Source of the DNA: Nocardioides sp. Root240 | GTDB lineage: Bacteria; Actinomycetota; Actinomycetes; Propionibacteriales; Nocardioidaceae | Direction of reading: 5' to 3' | DNA length: 64,000 bases | Assembly (NCBI RefSeq): GCF_001428825.1 | Contig: NZ_LMIT01000012.1 | Coordinates: forward strand, 119,627-183,626 | Shown here: piece by piece, positions 35,999 to 46,424 of the stretch | How the letters are laid out: each line of letters starts with the position of its first letter | How positions within the stretch are numbered: the stretch's first letter is position 1 | Position numbers and translations under genes: made by a program | The notes under the pieces: model-generated | Seen by the model: the letters and a program-made list of their open reading frames with translations, nothing else | Database searches by the model: none | Told to the model about the DNA's origin: nothing

Positions 35999-37320
35999 CC
36001 GACCCCACGGACGACACCGTCGACAGGCCCGTGCGGGCGCCGAAGCCCCCGCTGCGCCTGGATTTCTACGCCGTCTCCGACGTCGGCCGGGTCCGCAAGG
36101 ACAACCAGGACTCCGGGTACGCCGGCCCGTGGCTGCTCGCCGTGTGCGACGGCGTCGGGGGCGCGGCCCGCGGTGACATCGCCTCCGGCACGGCCGTCAA
36201 CGAGCTCCGCTCGCTCGACGTCCCGCCCGGCTCGGCCGACGCCCTCGACCGGGTCAGCGACGGCATCCACGAGGCCCACGTCGCCATCGGTGCGCAGGTC
36301 GACCAGGACCCCGCGCTCAACGGCACGAGCACGACCGCGACGGTCGCGCTCTTCGACGGCTCGCGGCTCGCGCTCGGCCACGTCGGCGACTCGCGCGCCT
36401 ACCTGCTGCGCGACGGCGAGCTCTCGCAGCTGACCAGCGACCACACCTTCGTCCAGAGCCTGATCGACGAGGGCCGGATCACCGAGGAGGAGGCGCGCGT
36501 GCACCCGCACCGCAACCTCATCCTCAAGGCGCTCGACGGCCTCCACGACGTGGAGCCGGACCTGTTCGCGCTCGAGCTCGTCGCCGGCGACCGCCTGTTC
36601 CTCTGCAGCGACGGCGCCTGCGGCGTACTGGTCGACGCCCGGATCGCGGAGATCCTGACCGGCGCCTCGCCGGAGTTCTCCTCGATCGAGATGGTCCGCG
36701 CCAGCCTCGAGGCCGGCAGCTCCGACAACGTCACCTGCGTCGTCGCCGACGTCGCGGAGGCCACCCCCGACGACGTCGCGCCGGAGCCGATGGTCGTCGG
36801 CGCCGCGGCCGACCTGCGCCAGCGCCGGCCACGCGCGCTCTTCCGCGGCCACCGCTCGGGTGACACCGGCGAGCTCGAGCCGGTGACGGCCGAGATCCCC
36901 GACATCCCCGAGGGCGTCGAGGCGATCGCCGCCGACCCGCGGTACGACCCCGAGGCGATGCGCTACGCGCCGCAGCCCCCGCCGCGCTTCATCTGGCCGC
37001 GCCGCCTGCTCGCGCTCGCCGTGGCCGTCGGCCTGGTCTGGGTCGTGCTCGGCACCGCCTGGTGGTGGAGCCAGCGGCAGTACTACGTCGGCGAGGACGC
37101 CGGCAAGGTCGTGATCTTCCGCGGCGTGGAGGTCCCCGGCCTGTCGAAGGTCTTCGAGGTCTCCGACGTCGCCCTTGCCGACCTGCCGGAGGACAAGCAG
37201 AGCATCGTCGAGGACGGCATCTCCTACGGCAACGACTACGACGCCGCCCGCGAGAAGGTCGAGCAGCTCGCGACCGACGCGCAGTCCGGCACCGCCACCG
37301 ACCTCGAGCCGATCGACTGA
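35995..37320 (+). CDS. pstP: PP2C-type Ser/Thr phosphatase PstP
   Basis: A 441-residue membrane phosphatase. The catalytic domain (about 20-265) has the metal-binding motifs SDVGRVRKDNQDS, CDGVGG, GHVGDSRAYLL, CSDG and DNVTCVV. A juxtamembrane linker is followed by a single helix near 340-360 (LLALAVAVGLVWVVLGTAWWW) and an about 80-residue external domain. It reverses PknA/PknB phosphorylation. Start GTG at 35995 overlaps the fhaB stop. A longer upstream frame reads through fhaB. Confidence 0.96.
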   Translation: MTDPTDDTVDRPVRAPKPPLRLDFYAVSDVGRVRKDNQDSGYAGPWLLAVCDGVGGAARGDIASGTAVNELRSLDVPPGSADALDRVSDGIHEAHVAIGAQVDQDPALNGTSTTATVALFDGSRLALGHVGDSRAYLLRDGELSQLTSDHTFVQSLIDEGRITEEEARVHPHRNLILKALDGLHDVEPDLFALELVAGDRLFLCSDGACGVLVDARIAEILTGASPEFSSIEMVRASLEAGSSDNVTCVVADVAEATPDDVAPEPMVVGAAADLRQRRPRALFRGHRSGDTGELEPVTAEIPDIPEGVEAIAADPRYDPEAMRYAPQPPPRFIWPRRLLALAVAVGLVWVVLGTAWWWSQRQYYVGEDAGKVVIFRGVEVPGLSKVFEVSDVALADLPEDKQSIVEDGISYGNDYDAAREKVEQLATDAQSGTATDLEPID

Positions 37321-37330
37321 CCGCGCTGAC

Positions 37331-38716
37331 ATGGCCTCCAACTCCGCCCTGATGGGCTTCGTCCACCGCCGCCGGCGGGGCGCGGAGCTCTTCCTCCTGG
37401 TCCTCGCGCTGGTCGTGGGGATCGGCGCCTACGCCGCGGTCGGCCTCGGTGTCGACGGCGAGGTGCCCACCAACCTCATCGGGTACGGCGGCTGGCTGAC
37501 GATCCTCGTGGTGGCGGCCCACGTCGCGGTGCGCATCGTGGCGCCGTACGCCGACCCGGTGCTGCTCCCGGTGGTCGCGGCCCTCAACGGCCTGGGCCTG
37601 GCGGTCATCCACCGTCTCGACCTCGCCAAGGACACCGCCCTCGCGAGCCAGCAGCTGACCTGGATGACGCTCGGCGTCGTCCTCTTCGTCGGGACGCTGA
37701 TCATCCTCCCCGACCACCGCCTGCTCGCGCGGTTCACCTACACCTCGGGCCTGACGGCCATCGTGCTGCTGATCCTGCCGATGCTCCCGGGCATCGGGCG
37801 CACCATCAACGGAGCCAAGATCTGGATCGCGCTCGGCCCGTTCAGCTTCCAGCCGGGCGAGGTCGCGAAGGTGCTGCTCGTCATCACCTTCGCCGGCTAC
37901 CTCGTCGTCCACCGCGACGCGCTCGCGCTCGCCGGGCGCCGCGTGGTCTTCATCGACCTGCCGCGTGGTCGCGACCTCGGCCCGATCCTGATGATGTGGG
38001 CCGTCAGCCTCGGCATCCTCGTGCTGCAGCGCGACCTGGGCTCCAGCCTGCTCTTCTTCGGCCTGTTCCTCGTCATGCTCTACGTCGCCACGGAACGGCC
38101 CGGCTGGCTGGTGGTCGGCGGCCTGCTCTTCTTCGGCGGCGCGACGGCTGCGTTCAAGCTCTTCTCCCACGTCCAGTCGCGCGTGGACATCTGGCTCGAC
38201 CCGTTCGCCGACCCCGACGGCAGCGGCTACCAGCTGGTGCAGGCGCTCTACGGCTTCGCGTGGGGCGGCATGGTCGGCCGCGGCCTGGGCGAGGGCATGC
38301 CCGAGAAGGTGCCCTACGCCGAGTCCGACTTCATCCTCGCCGCGATCGGCGAGGAGCTCGGCCTCACCGCGGTGATGGCGATCCTGCTGCTCTACGGCCT
38401 CGTCGTGGAGCGCGCCCTGCGCGCCGCGCTGATCTCGCGCGACGGCTTCGGCAAGCTGGTCGCCACCGGTCTCGCCGCGGTCTTCGCGCTGCAGATCTTC
38501 GTCGTCATCGGCGGCGTGACCCGGCTGATCCCGCTGACCGGCCTCACGACACCCTTCCTGTCCTACGGCGGATCCTCGCTCGTCGCGAACTGGGTGATCA
38601 TCGCGATCCTGCTGCGCATCTCCGACCAGGCCCGCCGGCCGTTGCCCGACCTCACCGAGGCCGAGGACGACCCCGACGAGCAGGCGACCCAGATCGTGAA
38701 GGTGGTGCCGTCGTGA
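37331..38716 (+). CDS. FtsW/RodA/SpoVE family peptidoglycan glycosyltransferase
   Basis: A 461-residue SEDS protein with 10-12 membrane helices and the family signatures QRDLGSSLLFFGLF, SGYQLVQALYGFAWGG, ESDFILAAIGEELG and PLTGLTTPFLSYGGSSL. It polymerises lipid II together with the class B PBP encoded next (pbpA). In this actinobacterial cluster the slot is called rodA in mycobacteria. The ATG is 10 bp after the pstP stop. Confidence 0.94.
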   Translation: MASNSALMGFVHRRRRGAELFLLVLALVVGIGAYAAVGLGVDGEVPTNLIGYGGWLTILVVAAHVAVRIVAPYADPVLLPVVAALNGLGLAVIHRLDLAKDTALASQQLTWMTLGVVLFVGTLIILPDHRLLARFTYTSGLTAIVLLILPMLPGIGRTINGAKIWIALGPFSFQPGEVAKVLLVITFAGYLVVHRDALALAGRRVVFIDLPRGRDLGPILMMWAVSLGILVLQRDLGSSLLFFGLFLVMLYVATERPGWLVVGGLLFFGGATAAFKLFSHVQSRVDIWLDPFADPDGSGYQLVQALYGFAWGGMVGRGLGEGMPEKVPYAESDFILAAIGEELGLTAVMAILLLYGLVVERALRAALISRDGFGKLVATGLAAVFALQIFVVIGGVTRLIPLTGLTTPFLSYGGSSLVANWVIIAILLRISDQARRPLPDLTEAEDDPDEQATQIVKVVPS

Positions 38717-38740
38717 CCCTTCGACAGGCTCAGGACGAGC

Positions 38741-38784
38741 GCTTGTTCATCGCACGCCCCCGAGGGGGCGTGCGATGAACAAGC
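38741..38784. repeat. perfect 21-bp palindrome covering the pbpA start codon
   Basis: Arms 38741-38761 and 38764-38784 are exactly complementary with a 2-nt centre (GA). The pbpA ATG (38775-38777) and its G-rich upstream stretch lie inside the right arm, so the ribosome site would be buried in the folded RNA. It follows a short stretch, CTTCGACAGGCTCAGG (38719-38734), that resembles dispersed actinobacterial intergenic repeats. Genes around it otherwise abut or overlap. Confidence 0.85.
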
Positions 38785-40282
38785 CGATCCGTGCGGTCTC
38801 GATCTTCTGCATGTTCCTGTTCCTCGCCCTGATGGCGAACGTGACGTACCTGCAGTTCTTCCGCTCCGACGACTACAACACCGACCCGCGCAACGCCCGG
38901 GTCGCGGCGGCGGCGTTCAGCCGCGAGCGCGGGCTGATCCAGGTGGGCGACAACGCGATCGCGCGCAGCGAGCCGGTCGACGACCAGTACAAGTACCTGC
39001 GGGTCTACCCGCAGAAGGAGCTGTACGCCCCGGTCACCGGCTACCTCCAGCTCGGCAGCCAGACCGGCATCGAGCGCAGCCAGAACAAGGTGCTCTCCGG
39101 TGAGGACCCGCGGCTGTTCGTCAACCGTCTCGTCGACCTGCTCAAGGGCGACACCAACCAGGGCGGCAACGTCTCGCTGACGCTGAACCCGAAGGCCCAG
39201 CGCGCCGCCTACCGGGCACTGCGCGACACCGTCGGCCCCGACGGCGAGGGCTCGGTGGTCGCGATCGAGCCGAAGACCGGCCGGATCCTCGCCATGGTGT
39301 CCTTCCCGACGTACGACCCCAACCAGCTGGCGTCCCACGACCGCGAGACCCGCGAGAACGCCTACGACCGGCTCGACTCGAACAAGCACCAGCCGCTGCT
39401 CAACCGGGCCATCCAGACCCGGCTGTTCCCGGGATCGACCTTCAAGGTCGTGACCGCGGCGGCCGCGATCGACGCCGGTGTCTACGACCAGGACAGCCAG
39501 GTCCCGTCCGGCGCGACCTGGCAGGCCCCCGGCACGTCCGGCTCGCACAACGTCATCGACAACGAGGGCCGCAGCGGCTGCAGCCCCACCACGATCTCCT
39601 TCGCCGCCGCGATGGAGAACTCCTGCAACACCGCCTTCGCCAAGATGGCGGTCAAGGTCGGGCCGGAGAAGCTCCGCGACACCGCCGAGGCCTTCGGCTT
39701 CAACACCGACTACCTCCAGGACCTCGGACCTCAGGCGCAGTCGGTGTTCCCGAAGAGCGTGGTCGACACGATCGACGGCAAGCAGCAGGACCCGCGTGAG
39801 CTCAACGACGCGGAGACCGCCCGGTCGGGCTTCGGCCAGTTCTCGGTGCAGGCGACGCCGCTGCAGATGGCGATGGTCGTCTCGGCGATCGCCAACCGTG
39901 GCGGGCTGATGAAGCCCTACCTCGTCGACGAGATCCAGACCGCGAGCTTCGACGTGCTCGAGACGACCGAGCCGGAGAAGCTGCGCGACGCGATCAAGCC
40001 GCAGACCGCCGCAGCGCTCACCGACCTGCTCGTGTCCACCGTCGACGACGGCACCGCCTCGCCCGCCGCGATCGACGGCGTCAGCGTCGCCGGCAAGACC
40101 GGTACGGCGCAGCGCGGCGTCGAGGGCAAGCCGCCCTACGGCTGGTTCGTCTCGTTCGCCCCGGCGCAGAACGCCCAGGTGGCCGTCGCGGTGATGATCC
40201 AGGAGGCGCCGGGCAAGGAGATCGCGGGCGGCCAGCTCGGCGGCCCGATCGCGAAGGCAGTGATGGAAGCGGTGTTGAACAA

Positions 40283-40286
<4 letters not shown>
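38775..40286 (+). CDS. pbpA: class B penicillin-binding protein PbpA
   Basis: A 503-residue transpeptidase. It has one N-terminal helix (IFCMFLFLALMANVTYLQFF), a PBP dimer-like region, then the transpeptidase with SxxK (PGSTFK, Ser221), SCN-type motif (MENSCNTAF) and KTG (Lys441, VAGKTGTAQ). It cross-links septal or lateral peptidoglycan with the SEDS partner upstream. In mycobacteria PbpA is a PknB substrate. The gene is separated from the previous one by a 58-bp palindrome-containing segment. Confidence 0.96.
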
Positions 40287-41779
<1,493 letters not shown>

Positions 41780-41790
41780 TCCACCCCGCC

Positions 41791-41831
41791 CGATTCTTCG
41801 CTCCCCCGCTTCGCTCCTCCGCGAACAATCG
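41791..41831. repeat. hairpin in the pknA-pknB gap
   Basis: CGATTCTTCGC (41791-41801) and GCGAACAATCG (41821-41831) pair with one mismatch, loop 19 nt. Extra flanking C/G blocks allow further pairing. The right arm ends 15 nt before the pknB ATG (41847), at the ribosome-binding region. Confidence 0.7.
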
Positions 41832-41846
41832 ATCGGGGGCCCCGGA

Positions 41847-43793
41847 ATGAGCAACCCACCCAACGACGGCACCGGCGGACCGGTCGTCGGCGGCCGCTAC
41901 GAGCTCGGCGAGCTGCTCGGCCGCGGCGGCATGGCCGAGGTCCGCAAGGGCACCGACACCCGCCTGGGCCGCGTGGTCGCGGTCAAGCGGCTGCGCACCG
42001 ACCTCGCCAGCGACGCGACCTTCCAGGCCCGCTTCCGCCGCGAGGCGCAGTCCTCGGCGTCCCTGAACCACCCCGCCATCGTCTCGGTCTACGACACCGG
42101 CGAGGAGCGCGCGCGCCAGGCCGACGGCACCGACGAGGTCGTCCCCTACATCGTCATGGAGTACGTCGCCGGGCGCACCCTGCGTGACATCCTGCGCGAG
42201 GGCCGCAAGATCCTGCCCGAGCGGGCCCTCGAGATCACCAGCGGCGTCCTCTCGGCCCTCGACTACAGCCACCGCGCCGGGATCATCCACCGCGACATCA
42301 AGCCCGGCAACGTGATGCTCACCCCCGCGGGCGACGTGAAGGTGATGGACTTCGGCATCGCCCGCGCGATGAGCGACGCCCAGTCCTCGATGACCCAGAC
42401 CGCGGCCGTGGTCGGCACCGCGCAGTACCTCTCCCCGGAGCAGGCGCGCGGCGAGACCGTCGACTCGCGCTCCGACGTCTACAGCGCCGGCTGCCTGCTC
42501 TACGAGCTGCTGACCGGGCGCCCGCCGTTCGTGGGCGACTCCCCGGTGGCCGTGGCCTACCAGCACGTCCGCGAGCCCGCCGTACCCCCGTCGCGGCACG
42601 AGCACGACCTCACCCCCGACATCGACGCGATCGTCATGAAGGCGCTCGCCAAGCGCGTCGAGGACCGCTACCAGTCGGCCGCCCAGATGCGCGCCGACAT
42701 CGAGCGCTACCTCGCCGGTCGTCCGGTGCAGGCCGCGGTCGCCGACGCCGGCACCGGCCCGGTCCCCGTCGCCGCGCCCGTGCCGCAGCCGCGCGAGACC
42801 CACGCCGAGACCGCGGTCCGGCCCGCCGTGCTGCCGGCCGAGCAGGACCGCCGCAGCCGGGTCGGCCTGTGGGTGCTTCTGGCCGTGCTCCTGCTCGCCC
42901 TCTTCGGCACCGCCTTCGTGGTGTGGCCCAAGCTCTTCGACGACACCCCGACCCAGGTCGCGGTGCCCGGCGTGGTGGGCAAGGAGCTCGAGGACGCGCG
43001 CACCGAGATCGGCGACGCCGGGCTCGAGAGCGACCAGAGCGCCGTGCAGTGCGACGACCAGATGCCGGAGGGCACGATCGTGAAGCAGGAGCCGGGCGGC
43101 GGCGAGTACGTCGACCCCAACTCCGTCGTCACGCTCACCCTCTCCAGCGGTGTGTGCGACTTCCCGATGCCGTCGGTCACCAACAGCCGCCGCGCGCTGG
43201 CCATCAAGACCCTCACCGACGCCGGCATCCTCAAGGCCAACATCAGCATCACCCAGTGCGAGTCCGACGACCCGAAGGGCACGGTCGTCCAGCAGACGCC
43301 GATCGCCGGCCAGCCGGTCGGCCCCGACGCGATGGTCGAGCTGTGCGTGTCCGAGGGCCCGGTCGAGGTCCCGAACGTGGTCGGCAAGACGCGCGCCCAG
43401 GCGGAGAAGCTGATCCGCGACGCCGGGTTCAACCCGATCTTCCGCGACGCGGCCGCCGACGACGACAGCCAGCCGAAGGGCCGGATCACCGAGCAGCTCC
43501 CTGCCGGCGGCGAGACCCGCAACCAGGGCGACGACGTGGTCATGTTCGTCTCGATCTACGTCAAGCCGGTCGAGCCGGTCGACACCGACGGCGACGGGCT
43601 CTCCGACGAGGACGAGGTCACCGCCGGCACCGACCCGGCGAACCCCGACTCCGACGGCGACGGCATCTCCGACGGCGCGGAGGTCGCGGCGGGCACCGAC
43701 CCGACCGATCCCACGGACCCGGGTCCGGGCGGCGGCCCGGGCGGCGGTCCCGGCCAGGTCGGCCGGCTCCTGCCGGGGCTGGTGCAGGACTGA
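41847..43793 (+). CDS. pknB: Ser/Thr kinase PknB with three PASTA domains and thrombospondin type 3-like repeats
   Basis: A 648-residue kinase. The kinase domain (about 15-280) has GRGGMAEV, HRDIKPGN (Asp150) and DFGIARA. One helix is near 338-360 (WVLLAVLLLALFGTAFVVW). Three PASTA domains follow at about 369-440, 440-510 and 510-575. The C-terminus adds two Asp-rich repeats, DTDGDGLSDEDE at 579 and DSDGDGISDGAE at 601, 22 residues apart, then a Gly/Pro tail. Such calcium-binding type 3 repeats are not usual in PknB. PASTA domains bind muropeptides or lipid II. Confidence 0.94.
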   Translation: MSNPPNDGTGGPVVGGRYELGELLGRGGMAEVRKGTDTRLGRVVAVKRLRTDLASDATFQARFRREAQSSASLNHPAIVSVYDTGEERARQADGTDEVVPYIVMEYVAGRTLRDILREGRKILPERALEITSGVLSALDYSHRAGIIHRDIKPGNVMLTPAGDVKVMDFGIARAMSDAQSSMTQTAAVVGTAQYLSPEQARGETVDSRSDVYSAGCLLYELLTGRPPFVGDSPVAVAYQHVREPAVPPSRHEHDLTPDIDAIVMKALAKRVEDRYQSAAQMRADIERYLAGRPVQAAVADAGTGPVPVAAPVPQPRETHAETAVRPAVLPAEQDRRSRVGLWVLLAVLLLALFGTAFVVWPKLFDDTPTQVAVPGVVGKELEDARTEIGDAGLESDQSAVQCDDQMPEGTIVKQEPGGGEYVDPNSVVTLTLSSGVCDFPMPSVTNSRRALAIKTLTDAGILKANISITQCESDDPKGTVVQQTPIAGQPVGPDAMVELCVSEGPVEVPNVVGKTRAQAEKLIRDAGFNPIFRDAAADDDSQPKGRITEQLPAGGETRNQGDDVVMFVSIYVKPVEPVDTDGDGLSDEDEVTAGTDPANPDSDGDGISDGAEVAAGTDPTDPTDPGPGGGPGGGPGQVGRLLPGLVQD

Positions 43794-43817
43794 CCGGAGC
43801 CGCTGGGCCGGCGGGGG

Positions 43818-44618
43818 TCAGCGGCGCAGGGGGCGGGCGTACTGCAGGTCGAGCAGGCCGTCGTACGCCGGCGCCTTGACCCGCTCCTCGGCGTCCATCG
43901 TCCAGCCGATCCCGATCTGGGAGTTGAGCGCGTCGGTCCGGAAGCCGCTGACCAGCGGGTCCGCGTCGATCGACCCGAGCAGCGCCGACTGATCGCCGAC
44001 CGCCTCGATCACGAACGGCTGGGAGTAGGGCACGCCCTGCAGCTGGACCACCGGACCGCGGCACTTGATACCGGTCGTCGAGATCACCCGCTGGCCGGCG
44101 ATGGTGACCGCGGTCGCGCCGCCGGACCACAGCGCGTTGACCACGGCCTGGATGTCCTGCTGGTGGACGACGAAGCGGTTGAGCTTGAGCTTGTCCTCGG
44201 GAGCGGCGTTCTTGTTGAACTCGATCGCCTCGTCGACCAGCTCGTCGGGAGAGTCCGACATGGTGATCCGCAGGCCCTGGCCCTCGCGCGGGGTGAGGCC
44301 CGCGGGGTCGCGCAGCTCGGCCACCTCACGGCGGGCCCGGTCGACGCCGCGGTCGCTGACGCCGGCGCCGAGCCGGTCGACCTCGGCCGTCAGCTGGTTG
44401 AACCGGTCCTCGACGCCCTGGTAGTCCTTCGCCTCGGCTTCCACGAGACCGGCCAGATCGGTGTAGCGTCCGGGCCGGAGATCGGTGCCGTCACTGTTGG
44501 CCGCGGACACGGCGAGCAGGCTGCCGCTGAGCAGCGCCACGACGGGGGTGCCGATCCGCCAGGCCCGCGACCTGCTGGTGCGGTGGCCCGGCGGCGCGCC
44601 CGCGTGCGTACCCGTCAT
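43818..44618 (-). CDS. DUF881 family membrane protein
   Basis: A 266-residue protein. It has one N-terminal helix (VVALLSGSLLAVSAANSDG), a coiled coil (LVEAEAKDYQGVEDRFNQLTAEVDRLGAG), and the DUF881 core (GLRITMSDSPDE, VNALWSGGATAVTIAGQRVISTTGIKC). The equivalent mycobacterial gene (Rv0012) sits between pknB/pabA and crgA. Here it runs opposite to both neighbours. The ATG at 44618 has a -10-like CACT 8 nt upstream. A GTG at 44633 is also in frame. Confidence 0.9.
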   Translation of the reverse strand: MTGTHAGAPPGHRTSRSRAWRIGTPVVALLSGSLLAVSAANSDGTDLRPGRYTDLAGLVEAEAKDYQGVEDRFNQLTAEVDRLGAGVSDRGVDRARREVAELRDPAGLTPREGQGLRITMSDSPDELVDEAIEFNKNAAPEDKLKLNRFVVHQQDIQAVVNALWSGGATAVTIAGQRVISTTGIKCRGPVVQLQGVPYSQPFVIEAVGDQSALLGSIDADPLVSGFRTDALNSQIGIGWTMDAEERVKAPAYDGLLDLQYARPLRR

Positions 44619-44689
44619 ACTGACAGTGTCCACCCCCCCACCTACCGAGCGGCCGACACCCCGGCCGAAAGCGATCGAGGAGCCCTGAC

Positions 44690-45196
44690 GTGGCCAAGCT
44701 GCCCCGCCTGTCGAAGAACAAGGACGGCGACGTGTTCGCGGACGCCGACCGCGGCCCCGTGGTGAGCCTGCGCTTCGCCATCGCTCTGCTGCTGATCCTC
44801 GGTGGCATCGGGTGGATCTTCTACTACTACTTCGGCATCCGGCCGACCGACGGCTTCGGCAGCATCGGCTCCGACGGCAAGCCCAACCAGCCCGGCGGCC
44901 CGTCCTTCTTCGCCGACCTCGAGGGCAAGAACTACCTCATCGGCTTCCTCGCGCTCTTCCTCGGCCTCGCCGTCTCCGCGCACCCGAAGACCCCGCTCGG
45001 CCGTGGCCGCGGCGTCGTGATCGGGATGCTCGGCTGCTTCCTGATCGGCCTGCTGTGGATCTGCGTGTTCTACATCTTCCTCACGGGCGACAACCCGAAG
45101 GACATCGCGATCCTCAACGACCTCGGCCAGAAGAACCTGTTCGTCGGAATCGGCTTCATGGCGGTCGGCTTCACCTTCGCGACCCGCTGGGAGTGA
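44690..45196 (+). CDS. crgA: CrgA cell division protein, apparently with a duplicated domain
   Basis: A 168-residue protein. The last about 55 residues match CrgA (LLWICVFYIF... GQKNLFVGIGFMAVGFTFATRW). The N-terminal half repeats the pattern: LILGGIGWIFYYYF, then EGKNYLIGFLALFLGLAVS. Canonical CrgA is about 80-95 residues with two helices, so this has four. CrgA recruits FtsI/FtsZ partners at the septum. Start GTG at 44690 follows GAGGAGCC. Confidence 0.88.
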   Translation: MAKLPRLSKNKDGDVFADADRGPVVSLRFAIALLLILGGIGWIFYYYFGIRPTDGFGSIGSDGKPNQPGGPSFFADLEGKNYLIGFLALFLGLAVSAHPKTPLGRGRGVVIGMLGCFLIGLLWICVFYIFLTGDNPKDIAILNDLGQKNLFVGIGFMAVGFTFATRWE

Positions 45197-45219
45197 GCCC
45201 CTGCTCCCCAGGAGCAACG

Positions 45220-45250
45220 CGGCGCCGGTGGACCTGGTCCACCGGCGCCG
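45220..45250 (+). terminator. crgA terminator
   Basis: A perfect 14-bp GC-rich stem (45220-45233 with 45237-45250), 3-nt loop, followed by TTCGTTTCCC. Confidence 0.88.
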
Positions 45251-45346
45251 TTCGTTTCCCACAACTTTCTCCCCAGCTGGGGAGAACTACATGGTTGTGA
45301 TTCCTCCACAGCGGTGGAAAACCCTGGGGACAACCACTCCCCGGGG

Positions 45347-45479
45347 GTTGAGGTGCGAGGCGCGCTGGCGCCGAGCCTCGAAACCACTGGCCATGCTGCT
45401 GGGACTGAGCCCACGAGGGTCGGGTGCAACGGGCCCGGAGGTTTCGAGGCTCCTCGCTGGCGCTCGTCGCACCTCAACC
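45347..45479. repeat. REP-like inverted repeat pair
   Basis: Arms 45347-45385 and 45440-45479 are imperfect inverted copies of an about 40-bp unit beginning GGTTGAGGTGCGA and ending CCTCGAAACC. They flank about 54 bp. A shorter relative lies at 50798-50842. It occupies the gap between crgA and the rhomboid gene, together with an A/T-richer stretch (45255-45345). Confidence 0.75.
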
Positions 45480-45490
45480 ACCGACCTGGC

Positions 45491-46417
45491 TCACGCGCCG
45501 AGGGAGCCCAGGGTGGCGACCCGGAGCGCCACGCCCGCGAGCATCAGGACGCTGAGCACGGTGAGCCCGCCGGCCTGGACCCACGACCGGTGCTGGCCCC
45601 TGGGGGCGAACACCAGGATCGCCGCGGCGACGGCGCCGCCCACGAAGCCGCCGAGGTGTCCCTGCCAGGAGACGCCCGGCAGGATGCTGATCACGACGGC
45701 CAGGATGATCGTGGTCCGGAAGATCGACAGGTCCGCACCCGAGCGCCAGGCGGCGACCAGGCAGGCGGCCAGCAGCCCGAAGATCACGCCGGAGGCACCG
45801 ACCGTGAAGGTGTACTCGCCGGAGAGCCAGTACGCCGCCAGCGTGCTCGAGATGCTCGAGACCAGGAAGAGGGCGAGGTAGCGACCCCGGCCGAACAGCC
45901 GCTCCACGATCGGGCCGAGCTGCCACAGGGCGAGCATGTTCATGCCGATGTGCCACGGCTCGACGTGGGTGAACGAGCCGGTGACCAGCTGCCACCAGGC
46001 ACCGTCGTGCAGCCCGGGGATCCAGGTCGACGACGCACCGGCCTCGCAGAACTGCTGCGCGAGGTAGTACTGCGCGTCACCGTCCTGGCACACGCCCCAC
46101 AGGTGCACGGAGAGCCAGGCGACGACCGGGCTGTCGTTGCCGCCGCTGGCGACGATGGCCAGCCAGACCAGCACGTTGATGCCGATCAGCACGGCCGAGG
46201 TGGCGCCCGGGTTCGCGGAGATCACGCCGCCGTACGCCGTCCTGGCCTCGCGCACCGTCTTGCGGCCCTCGGCGATGCACGACGGGCACTGGAAGCCGAC
46301 CGCGGCGTCCTTCATGCAGTCGGGGCAGATCGGCCGCTCGCAGCGCTGGCAGCGGATCCAGGTCTCGCGGTCGGGGTGCCGGTAACAGGTCGGCACCCCG
46401 ACCGGAGGGTTGGTCAC
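45491..46417 (-). CDS. rhomboid family intramembrane serine protease
   Basis: A 308-residue protease. An N-terminal zinc-ribbon-like domain (CYRHPDRETWIRCQRCERPICPDCM... CPSC, residues 10-55) precedes a six-helix rhomboid core with catalytic Ser209 (GASGVIFG) and His254 (QGHLGG), plus HIGMNM in the second helix. It cleaves membrane proteins within or near their helices. Start GTG at 46417 is 5 bp after the cyclophilin stop, so the two are probably coexpressed. Confidence 0.93.
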   Translation of the reverse strand: MTNPPVGVPTCYRHPDRETWIRCQRCERPICPDCMKDAAVGFQCPSCIAEGRKTVREARTAYGGVISANPGATSAVLIGINVLVWLAIVASGGNDSPVVAWLSVHLWGVCQDGDAQYYLAQQFCEAGASSTWIPGLHDGAWWQLVTGSFTHVEPWHIGMNMLALWQLGPIVERLFGRGRYLALFLVSSISSTLAAYWLSGEYTFTVGASGVIFGLLAACLVAAWRSGADLSIFRTTIILAVVISILPGVSWQGHLGGFVGGAVAAAILVFAPRGQHRSWVQAGGLTVLSVLMLAGVALRVATLGSLGA

Positions 46418-46424
46418 TGAGGTG

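Noticed and set aside
45255..45345. Possible oriC
   Set aside because: Only one near-match and one partial DnaA box, no dnaA or dnaN, and the segment is short.
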